This document shows positions 57,488 through 64,000 of a DNA stretch of 64,000 nucleotides, piece after piece. The notes beneath the pieces are model-generated. The model worked only from the letters and a program-made list of their open reading frames with translations. It did not search any database and was not told the origin of the DNA. The DNA comes from Flavobacterium sinopsychrotolerans. GTDB lineage: Bacteria; Bacteroidota; Bacteroidia; Flavobacteriales; Flavobacteriaceae. The stretch is from NCBI RefSeq assembly GCF_900110375.1, contig NZ_FODN01000001.1:496001-560000 (forward strand), read 5' to 3'. The position numbers were made by a program, and so were the translations under genes. The first letter of the stretch is position 1, and each line of letters opens with the position of its first letter.

Positions 57488-58087
57488 ATGATCGTTATTT
57501 CCAATCCCACTCTTATAAAGAATGAAATCAGTACTATAAATCTTCTTTTCGAGAATGGGATGGAGTTATTTCATATTCGAAAACCAGATTTTTCTGTAGC
57601 CGAAATGAAAGCTTTCTTGTTTGAAATAAAATCGGATTATAGACAAAATTTGGTTTTACACAGTCATCATCAATTGGCTGTAGAGTTTGGAATACATCGC
57701 ATTCACTTTACAGAAAAAAAACGAAATGAAACGTCTGAAGAAAGTTTGAAAAAATGGAAAGAAAATAGATTCACACTCTCTACTTCCATTCACAAAATGG
57801 CTGATTTTGAAAAATTATCAGCTGTTTTCGATTATGCGTTTTTTGGGCCCGTTTTCGAAAGTATTTCCAAAACAAATTATATTTCGGATATTGATTTTGA
57901 AAAAGAATTAAAACAAAGAAATAACATCAAAACTGCACTGATTGCAGTAGGAGGAATTACATCCGAGAGAATCAAAATTGCATTGAAATATGGTTTTGAT
58001 GATGTGGCGCTTTTAGGTACCATTTGGAACAGCAATAACCCAATAGAAAATTATAAACTATGTCAGCAAATCGCCCTTTCGTATTAA
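57488..58087 (+). CDS. tenI: TenI/ThiE-like protein, probable thiazole tautomerase
   Basis: 199 residues, TIM barrel of the ThiE/TenI family: MELFHIRKPDFSVAEM, IHRIHFTEKKRNE, TLSTSIHKMADFEKL, YAFFGPVFESISK, IAVGGITSERI. The true ThiE later in the operon keeps the D-DGVHLG pattern; here the same place reads IHRIHFTEK. I therefore infer TenI, which converts the thiazole tautomer before coupling, rather than a second thiamin-phosphate synthase. It overlaps thiD by 28 nt. Confidence 0.75.
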   Translation: MIVISNPTLIKNEISTINLLFENGMELFHIRKPDFSVAEMKAFLFEIKSDYRQNLVLHSHHQLAVEFGIHRIHFTEKKRNETSEESLKKWKENRFTLSTSIHKMADFEKLSAVFDYAFFGPVFESISKTNYISDIDFEKELKQRNNIKTALIAVGGITSERIKIALKYGFDDVALLGTIWNSNNPIENYKLCQQIALSY

Positions 58088-58815
58088 CAATTGCAGGCTT
58101 TGATCCTTCTGGAGGTGCAGGAATTCTGGCAGATGCGAAAACATTCGAGCAACATCACGTGTATGGATTTGCAGTGAATACCGGCAATACCATTCAAACT
58201 GAAAATGAGTTCTACGAAATACAATGGACTGACTTAGATTTTTTTTTAAAATCAGTAGAAAAACTGTTTCAAAACTATACTATCAAAGCAGTAAAAATTG
58301 GAATTATTCCTTCATTGGATTATTTAAAAGAAATTGTTTTACTTGTGAAAAGGCTTTCGCCAAAAACAAAAATTATTTGGGATACCGTTTTGAAATCCAC
58401 TACTGAATTCGATTTTATAAACATCAAAAACCAAGCTTTTTTGATTGAAATATTGAAAGAGATTGATTTGATAACGCCCAATTACGATGAGATATTACAA
58501 CTGTCTTCGGAAGAAATTAATGCAGAAACAATAGCAGAAAACCTTTCGGACTATTGCGCCGTTTTACTAAAAGGCGGTCATAATCCAGACGAAATTGGTG
58601 TTGATTATTTGTATCTGAAAAATAAAATTTTCAGGCTTAGGCCAAAAGAAAATTTGGTTTTCGAAAAACATGGCTCCGGCTGCGTATTATCATCCGCTAT
58701 TACAGCCAATTTAGCCTTGGGACAAGACCTAAAAACAGCATGTGGCAACGCTAAAAAATATACAGAAACATATTTACAATCGAACCAAACCAAATTAGGA
58801 TACCATTATGCATAA
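58060..58815 (+). CDS. thiD: HMP/HMP-P kinase ThiD
   Basis: 251 residues, ribokinase fold. FVLTIAGFDPSGGAGILADA is the ThiD N-terminal signature; VKIGIIPSL, TPNYDEILQLS, LLKGGHN and HGSGCVLSSAITANLALG (anion hole and catalytic region) follow. Makes HMP pyrophosphate for ThiE. Starts 28 nt inside tenI and overlaps thiE by 8 nt, so the three are translationally coupled. Confidence 0.95.
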   Translation: MSANRPFVLTIAGFDPSGGAGILADAKTFEQHHVYGFAVNTGNTIQTENEFYEIQWTDLDFFLKSVEKLFQNYTIKAVKIGIIPSLDYLKEIVLLVKRLSPKTKIIWDTVLKSTTEFDFINIKNQAFLIEILKEIDLITPNYDEILQLSSEEINAETIAENLSDYCAVLLKGGHNPDEIGVDYLYLKNKIFRLRPKENLVFEKHGSGCVLSSAITANLALGQDLKTACGNAKKYTETYLQSNQTKLGYHYA

Positions 58816-59440
58816 CCAATTACAATACATTTCGCAAGGAAACACTGTCGAAGAACAAGTATACAACATCCACAAAGCATTGGATAATGGTTGCGAATGG
58901 ATACAAATGAGATTCAAAAAAAATTATTCAGATGATGCTTTCACTTTGGCGGAAGCCGTAAAAATGTTATGCAAAGAATATTTAGCCACTTTTATCATCA
59001 ATGACAACGTCTATTTAGCAAAGCAATTGGATGCGGATGGAGTTCATTTAGGCTTGAGTGACATGAGCGTTGAAGAAGCAAGACTCATTTTAGGAAACAC
59101 AAAAATCATTGGAGGCACCGCAAATACTTTTGAAGATGTGCTTCAAAGAACAGCCGAAAATTGTGATTATATTGGTTTGGGTCCATTCCAATTTACAACC
59201 ACAAAACAAAATTTAAGTCCAATTCTAGGATTGGAAGGATATCATTCAATTATTGGGCAAATGAAGGCGAAAAACATCCAAATCCCCATTTATGCCATTG
59301 GAGGAATCACACTCGAAAATGTAGAAAGTCTAATGAAAACTGGAATTCGCGGCATAGCCGTTTCCGGTATGATTACACAAACCGAAAATGCATCGCAACT
59401 TATCAATCAACTTAACGACAAATTATATGTTACCATTTAA
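58808..59440 (+). CDS. thiE: Thiamine-phosphate synthase ThiE
   Basis: 210 residues, TIM barrel. [54 protein letters not shown] and [12 protein letters not shown] supply the pyrophosphate and HMP sites. Joins HMP-PP and thiazole phosphate into thiamin phosphate. Its 3' end overlaps thiG by 14 nt. Confidence 0.94.
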   Translation: MHNQLQYISQGNTVEEQVYNIHKALDNGCEWIQMRFKKNYSDDAFTLAEAVKMLCKEYLATFIINDNVYLAKQLDADGVHLGLSDMSVEEARLILGNTKIIGGTANTFEDVLQRTAENCDYIGLGPFQFTTTKQNLSPILGLEGYHSIIGQMKAKNIQIPIYAIGGITLENVESLMKTGIRGIAVSGMITQTENASQLINQLNDKLYVTI

Positions 59441-60197
59441 AATAGGAGACAGAACCTTTGAATCCCGCTTGTTTTTAGGCACAGGGAAATTTGGTTCGAA
59501 TCAACAAATGGAAGAAGCCATTTTAGCATCAGGGAGCGAGTTAGTAACCGTAGCGTTAAAACGTATTGATTTAGAAACTGAAACAGATGCCATTTTAGCA
59601 CATCTGAAACACCCGAAAATTAATTTATTACCCAATACCTCTGGAGCACGAAATGCTAAAGAAGCCATTTTTGCAGCACAATTAGCCCGCGAGGCATTAG
59701 AAACCAATTGGCTAAAACTAGAAATTCATCCTGATCCAAAATACTTAATGCCTGATGCGATTGAAACCTTAAAAGCTACGGAAGCATTAGCCAAATTAGG
59801 ATTTATCGTTCTGCCTTATATTCATGCGGATCCGGTTTTGTGCAAGCGTTTGGAAGATGTCGGAACTTCGGCGGTAATGCCTTTGGGTTCGCCGATTGGC
59901 AGCAACAAAGGATTAAAAACCATCGATTTTTTAGAAATTATTATCGAACAAAGTAGAGTTCCCATAATTATTGATGCAGGAATTGGCGCTCCTTCTGATG
60001 CTGCAAAAGCGATGGAAATCGGCGCTGATGCGGTTTTGGTAAACACAGCCATTGCCGTAGCGGGAAATCCAAAATTGATGGCAGAAGCTTTTAGAGACGC
60101 TGTTATTGCAGGCCGAAAAGCATTCGAAGCAAAAATCGCTCAACAACATAATCGAGCAATGGCTTCAAGTCCTCTGACGGCATTTTTGTATGAATAA
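59427..60197 (+). CDS. thiG: Thiazole synthase ThiG
   Basis: 256 residues from ATG 59427 ([20 protein letters not shown]); an upstream in-frame ATG at 59388 would run deep into thiE and is rejected. Signature blocks are VTVALKRID (Schiff-base Lys region), [44 protein letters not shown] and [20 protein letters not shown]. Builds the thiazole with ThiS thiocarboxylate, DXP and the ThiH product. Confidence 0.95.
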   Translation: MLPFKIGDRTFESRLFLGTGKFGSNQQMEEAILASGSELVTVALKRIDLETETDAILAHLKHPKINLLPNTSGARNAKEAIFAAQLAREALETNWLKLEIHPDPKYLMPDAIETLKATEALAKLGFIVLPYIHADPVLCKRLEDVGTSAVMPLGSPIGSNKGLKTIDFLEIIIEQSRVPIIIDAGIGAPSDAAKAMEIGADAVLVNTAIAVAGNPKLMAEAFRDAVIAGRKAFEAKIAQQHNRAMASSPLTAFLYE

Positions 60198-60198
60198 T

Positions 60199-60240
60199 CC
60201 TCTCCCCTCCCGAAGCTTCGGGACTCTCCAAAGGAGAGGG
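60199..60240. repeat. Palindromic spacer between thiG and thiH
   Basis: A 14-bp perfect palindrome CCCGAAGCTTCGGG (60209-60222) lies within outer arms CCTCTCC (60199-60205) / GGAGAGG (60233-60239). GC-rich against the context, within the operon; no T-run. Looks like a small dispersed repeat. Confidence 0.55.
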
Positions 60241-60291
60241 AGCCAAAACCAAATAATAAAAATGACGCTTCCTAAATAACCAACTTAAACG

Positions 60292-61434
60292 ATGAACACA
60301 TTTAAATCAGTTTTTGATAATTACGATTGGGAAACTATCAAATCCAAAATATACAACACAACAGTACTCGAAGTTGAACAGGCTTTAACCAAAAGCAAAC
60401 GCAGTCTCGATGATTTTATGGCATTAATTTCACCTGCTGCCCAACCCTATTTAGAACAAATGGCGCAACTGGCCCATGAATTAACAAAAAAAAGATTTGG
60501 CAAAACGATTCAAATGTATGCTCCTTTGTATTTAAGCAACGAATGCCAAAACATTTGTACGTATTGTGGTTTTAGTTTAGACAACAAAATCAAGCGAAAA
60601 ACACTTACCGAAAATGAAATTACATTGGAAATTGAGGTCTTAAAAAAAGGAGGATTTGATCATGTTTTGTTGGTTACTGGCGAAGCAAATCATACTGTAA
60701 ACATTCATTATTTTCTAAAGGCAATTGCTCAAATAAAAAACAATTTTTCTACTATTTCAGCCGAAGTGCAACCACTTTCAACAGAAGAATACGAGCAATT
60801 GCATGACGCTGGAATCTATTCGATTTTAGTGTATCAGGAAACGTATCATCGTGATGTTTACAAACAGTATCATACAAAAGGCAAAAAATCCAATTTTGAT
60901 TTTCGTTTAGAAACGCCTGACCGAGTAGGAACTGCGGGTATTCATAAAATTGGCCTGGGTGTTTTATTAGGATTGGAAGATTGGCGTACAGACAGTTTTT
61001 TCAATGCATTACATTTAGATTATTTACAAAAAATATACTGGCAAACTAAATATGCAGTTTCTTTCCCCAGATTACGACCGGCAGAAGGAGTGATTGAACC
61101 CAACTTTGTCATGGATGATAGTGATTTGACCCAACTCATTTGCGCATACCGTTTGTGGAATGAAGATTTAGAAATCTCCCTGTCGACCCGTGAAAATGAA
61201 AAATTCAGGGACAATATTATTCCAATAGGCATTACTAGTATGAGTGCCGGTTCTAAAACTAATCCTGGCGGTTATGCCGTTGATCCGCAATCATTGGAAC
61301 AATTTGAAATCAGTGACGAACGATCAGCTTCAGAGATTGCAAAAGTCATTTCCAGTATAGGATATGAACCCGTTTGGAAAGACTGGGATAAAAATTTTAG
61401 TCAAAGGTCGAATATCGAAAGTCAAAGGATTTAA
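60292..61434 (+). CDS. thiH: 2-iminoacetate synthase ThiH
   Basis: 380 residues. Radical-SAM motif CQNICTYCGFS (Cys-x3-Cys-x2-Cys) near 86-93, preceded by APLYLSNE. Splits tyrosine into p-cresol and dehydroglycine for ThiG. Presence of ThiH, and no ThiO gene, indicates the tyrosine route. Other motifs: VSFPRLRPAEG, GITSMSAGSKTNPGGY. Separated from thiG by the palindromic spacer. Confidence 0.96.
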   Translation: MNTFKSVFDNYDWETIKSKIYNTTVLEVEQALTKSKRSLDDFMALISPAAQPYLEQMAQLAHELTKKRFGKTIQMYAPLYLSNECQNICTYCGFSLDNKIKRKTLTENEITLEIEVLKKGGFDHVLLVTGEANHTVNIHYFLKAIAQIKNNFSTISAEVQPLSTEEYEQLHDAGIYSILVYQETYHRDVYKQYHTKGKKSNFDFRLETPDRVGTAGIHKIGLGVLLGLEDWRTDSFFNALHLDYLQKIYWQTKYAVSFPRLRPAEGVIEPNFVMDDSDLTQLICAYRLWNEDLEISLSTRENEKFRDNIIPIGITSMSAGSKTNPGGYAVDPQSLEQFEISDERSASEIAKVISSIGYEPVWKDWDKNFSQRSNIESQRI

Positions 61435-61486
61435 AATAATTTTAACTTTCAACTTTATGACTTTTCAACTTTAAGACTTAATAAAG

Positions 61487-62197
61487 ATGAGTATTATTCA
61501 GGATTTTTTACGCTACAACCGACAAATGATGTTGCCGGAAATAGGAGATTCCGGGCAGGAAAAACTCAAGAAAGCTAAAATTTTAGTGATTGGTGCTGGC
61601 GGATTAGGGTGTCCTATCTTGCAATATATAGCAACGGCCGGAATTGGAACCATAGGAATAGTTGATTTTGACAAAATCGAATTGCACAACCTACACCGCC
61701 AAATTCTATATACTGAGGAGCACGTTGGTCAATCAAAAGCAATTACGGCAAAATCGGTTTTGGAAACTTTAAATCCGTTGATTGATATTATTGCTTTTGA
61801 AGAAAAACTAACTATGGAAAACGCCACACAAATCATCCTGAATTTTGATGTAGTTGTTGATGGAAGTGATAATTTTGCTACTCGTTATTTAGTAAATGAT
61901 ACTTGTGTAATTCTTGGAAAACCATTAGTCTATGGCAGTATCTTAAAATTTGAGGGACAAATGGCGGTTTTCAATCATAATGGAAGCAAAAATCTTCGTG
62001 ATGTATTTCCTGAACCACCCAGTCCAAAAGATATTCCCAATTGTAATTTGAATGGTGTATTGGGTACACTTCCAGGAATCATTGGTACTATGATGGCGCA
62101 TGAAACTTTGAAACTAATTATGGATTTACCAATATTGAAAAATGAATTAATTCTTTTTAACACACTGGATTGGAGTTTTAAAAAATTAAGATTTTAA
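61487..62197 (+). CDS. thiF: ThiS adenylyltransferase ThiF (E1-like, HesA/MoeB family)
   Basis: 236 residues. Nucleotide motif VIGAGGLGCPILQYIATAG, then DFDKIELHNLHRQILYTEEHVG and DGSDNFATRYLVND, the standard E1-like set. Slightly shorter than MoeB and without the extra rhodanese domain. Activates the ThiS C-terminus with ATP. Last gene of the operon; convergent with aat, 3 nt between stops. Confidence 0.92.
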   Translation: MSIIQDFLRYNRQMMLPEIGDSGQEKLKKAKILVIGAGGLGCPILQYIATAGIGTIGIVDFDKIELHNLHRQILYTEEHVGQSKAITAKSVLETLNPLIDIIAFEEKLTMENATQIILNFDVVVDGSDNFATRYLVNDTCVILGKPLVYGSILKFEGQMAVFNHNGSKNLRDVFPEPPSPKDIPNCNLNGVLGTLPGIIGTMMAHETLKLIMDLPILKNELILFNTLDWSFKKLRF

Positions 62198-62200
62198 GTG

Positions 62201-62839
62201 TTATTTGCTTTTCAATATTTCCATAAAATCGATTCTGTCAATTTCCCTGCAACCCAAACTTTCAAGATGTGGATTATAAACTTGGCAATCCAGCAATTTA
62301 TAATTAGCTACCTTTAATTGGTTCACCAAAGCTATAAAAGCCACTTTGGAAGCATTCGAAACTTTAGAAAACATACTTTCACCACAAAAAACATGACCTA
62401 AATCAATTCCATATAAACCACCAACCAAAACCTCATCTTGCCAAACTTCGACTGATTTAGCTATTCCTAATTCGTGCATTTTACAATAGGCTTCAATCAT
62501 GTCATTCGTAATCCAAGTTCCGTTTTGACCGTCACGTTCTATGTTTTGGCAATTAGAAATCACATCCCTAAAATTCTCATTGAAAGTGACTGTGAAAATA
62601 TTTCTATTCAGAATGTTTCGCATGCTTTTAGAAATAATCAATTCATCTAGAAATAAAACCATTCTGGGATTTGGTGACCACCACATAATGGGTTCACCAT
62701 TTTCAAACCACGGAAAGATTCCACTTTTGTAGGCAAGTAGCAATCGTTCCGGAGATAAATTACCTCCAATGGCTAAAATTCCATCGCGATTGGCTTGGTC
62801 AACAGGAGGAAAAAATAAATCTGGAGATAAATAATACAT
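62201..62839 (-). CDS. aat: Leucyl/phenylalanyl-tRNA-protein transferase
   Basis: 212 residues. GILAIGGNLSPERLLLAYKS, GIFPWFENGEPIMWWSPNPR, SVEVWQDEVLVGGLYGIDLG and FCGESMFSK are the Aat family blocks. Adds Leu or Phe to N-terminal Lys/Arg for ClpS-ClpAP degradation (N-end rule). Monocistronic or following the DUF3127 gene after a terminator hairpin. Confidence 0.96.
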   Translation of the reverse strand: MYYLSPDLFFPPVDQANRDGILAIGGNLSPERLLLAYKSGIFPWFENGEPIMWWSPNPRMVLFLDELIISKSMRNILNRNIFTVTFNENFRDVISNCQNIERDGQNGTWITNDMIEAYCKMHELGIAKSVEVWQDEVLVGGLYGIDLGHVFCGESMFSKVSNASKVAFIALVNQLKVANYKLLDCQVYNPHLESLGCREIDRIDFMEILKSK

Positions 62840-62880
62840 TTTTCAATTTCAAAAAATAATGGTAATGGCAAAAAATAAAA

Positions 62881-62918
62881 AAGTCAGAAATTCAAGTAAA
62901 AACTCAAACTTCTGACTT
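62881..62918 (-). terminator. Terminator after the DUF3127 gene
   Basis: Stem AAGTCAGAA/TTCTGACTT (62881-62889 and 62910-62918) extended by wobble pairs, with a T-rich stretch on the minus strand. Confidence 0.75.
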
Positions 62919-62941
62919 ATAAATTCTAACTTTTTTATCTC

Positions 62942-63319
62942 TTAGAATGGTAAATCGTCAGCTTCTTCTTCGTTTAGGTTTGTTGCTGGTGCAAAAGCTT
63001 CAGCAGCCGGCATTGGAGGCATTTGTGCAGAAGTCGCTTCAGTAGCTACTCTTTCTACTCTCCATCCTTGAATTGCATTAAAATATTTAGTCACTCCTTG
63101 TGGGTCAACCCATTCGCGTCCTCTTAAATTGATTGAAACTTTAACTGCTTCTCCTACTTTGAAACTATTCAATAAATCACATTTATCTTGTACAAATTCT
63201 ACTAAAATATGTTGTGGATATTGCTCTTCAGTGGTTACTACCAATTCTCTTTTCAAGAAACTTCCGCTTCCCACATTTTTTGCATCCCCAAGCATTTTAA
63301 TTTTTCCTGTAACTTCCAT
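62942..63319 (-). CDS. DUF3127 protein, SSB-like OB-fold with acidic DDLPF tail
   Basis: 125 residues. MEVTGKIKMLGDAKNVGSGS and SFLKRELVVTTEEQYPQHIL show the DUF3127 family, an OB-fold predicted to bind single-stranded DNA. The last residues NEEEADDLPF copy the acidic tip of SSB proteins (DDIPF type) that recruits repair and replication enzymes, after a flexible Pro/Ala linker. Function is inferred; no experiment known to me. 32 nt downstream of the flavin reductase gene. Confidence 0.85.
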   Translation of the reverse strand: MEVTGKIKMLGDAKNVGSGSFLKRELVVTTEEQYPQHILVEFVQDKCDLLNSFKVGEAVKVSINLRGREWVDPQGVTKYFNAIQGWRVERVATEATSAQMPPMPAAEAFAPATNLNEEEADDLPF

Positions 63320-63351
63320 CTTCGTTGTTTTTAATGTTATTTATATTATTA

Positions 63352-64000
63352 TTATTTTGCTAAAAGCACTTTCCAAGCCGATAAAACATCATTATCATCC
63401 AGATATTTTTTTGCTGCCAAGTGTACTTTTTGCTGATCGTCAGCGCTTAAAACTCCTTTTACTGCAAAATTCTGTTGTACAAATATACTAACTTCTTCCA
63501 ATGTAGGCAAGGCTTCTACATTCCCCAACATGCCTAAATCATTTCCGTTAAAAACTGGACTTTCTTTTACAAAATTTGGAATGGCATCCACTCCTATTCC
63601 TAATGTAGACAATGGTTTTGGTACTTCAAAAAGACCTTGGTTTGATCTCGAATACCAATTACCTCCTAATCTGGAAACTAAATCGATTTTATATTGGTCA
63701 ATAGCTCCATTATCGTCTAAAACAGATTCGTCAATATGAATTCGAACGACTTCACAAAGCACTAAATTCCCTGCACCACCTTCTGTTCCAAGCGGAATAA
63801 TCTGAGTGACTTTGCATTCAAATTGAACCGGTGATTCTTTTACTCGAAAGGGTTTCACCACCTCTGAAGCAATGGGAGTCAAGCCTGATTTTAAAAACTC
63901 ATCCACACCATCAGCATACTCTGTACTCGCCAGAGAAATTTGTTGTACCATGTCATAATTCACCACATTAATGACTACTTCCCTAGTTGCTTCCGCATTG
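63352..64000 (-). CDS. Flavin reductase family protein (5' end outside window)
   Basis: About 215 residues are visible, starting in mid-protein at the right edge with NAEATREVVINVVNYDMVQQ and continuing ISLASTEYADGVDEF, FECKVTQIIPLGTEGGAGN, LVLCEVVRIHI and LGGNWYSRSNQGLFEV. This is the FMN-binding split-barrel flavin reductase fold; family length is about 290, so some 75 N-terminal residues lie outside. An internal ATG at 63966 is not the start, because the conserved frame continues upstream. Substrate not predictable. Confidence 0.85.
   Translation of the reverse strand, partial: NAEATREVVINVVNYDMVQQISLASTEYADGVDEFLKSGLTPIASEVVKPFRVKESPVQFECKVTQIIPLGTEGGAGNLVLCEVVRIHIDESVLDDNGAIDQYKIDLVSRLGGNWYSRSNQGLFEVPKPLSTLGIGVDAIPNFVKESPVFNGNDLGMLGNVEALPTLEEVSIFVQQNFAVKGVLSADDQQKVHLAAKKYLDDNDVLSAWKVLLAK

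Noticed and set aside
59388-59426. Upstream ATG for thiG
   Set aside because: Lies deep in thi[12 protein letters not shown] is the usual ThiG beginning.

Overview
The window is an AT-rich bacterial chromosome segment whose gene content and signals point to the Bacteroidota, most likely Flavobacterium or a close relative. Supporting signs are the type IX secretion/gliding gene sprA, the alternative complex III plus cytochrome oxidase cluster, rimP-nusA-infB, a TonB-dependent sugar locus, absence of Shine-Dalgarno sequences, and several close matches to the Bacteroidota promoter consensus (TTTG - 18/19 nt - TAnnTTTGC). It is mostly core genome. I see no prophage, transposase, integrase or CRISPR array.

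Layout. 1-6713: 5' part of sprA (minus strand, runs off the left edge), with ruvA upstream of it, then maeB and a CBS-domain protein. 10374-17769: a carbohydrate locus on the minus strand (TonB receptor, GPH/sucrose-type transporter, alpha/alpha-barrel glycosidase, PfkB sugar kinase) controlled by a divergent LacI-family regulator with two perfect palindromic operators between them. This fits uptake and breakdown of sucrose or a related saccharide. 17773-19833: queG and ruvB. 19992-31430: one long minus-strand respiratory operon actABCDEF-coxB-coxA, the electron route from menaquinol to oxygen. 31646-37483: a SPOR-domain protein and the rimP-nusA-infB operon. 37662-46256: a UspA pair, tRNA-Gln, a large DUF2723/GT117 membrane protein, a NodB deacetylase, a cysteine-less thioredoxin-like protein, a membrane metallophosphoesterase and a secreted protein of unknown role. 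46593-55022: polA, a second LacI-family regulator, rplM-rpsI, rpsB-tsf, the queuosine-precursor transporter yhhQ and tag. 55098-62197: a complete thiamin operon (thiS, thiC, tenI-like, thiD, thiE, thiG, thiH, thiF) behind a TPP riboswitch. 62201-64000: aat, a DUF3127 SSB-like protein and the 3' part of a flavin reductase.

Regulatory and structural points that gene names do not cover: tandem LacI operators 20 bp apart; a second tandem palindrome pair with the same spacing upstream of the secreted protein; a terminator-like hairpin just ahead of rimP; an inverted repeat over the thiS start codon downstream of the TPP aptamer; a queG reading frame with no ATG/GTG/TTG at its expected start; and three related GC-richer intergenic repeats, one of them inside the thi operon. 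I found no clear new multi-gene system. The least explained items are the secreted protein with its palindromes, the intergenic repeat family, the Cys-less thioredoxin and the SSB-tailed DUF3127 protein.
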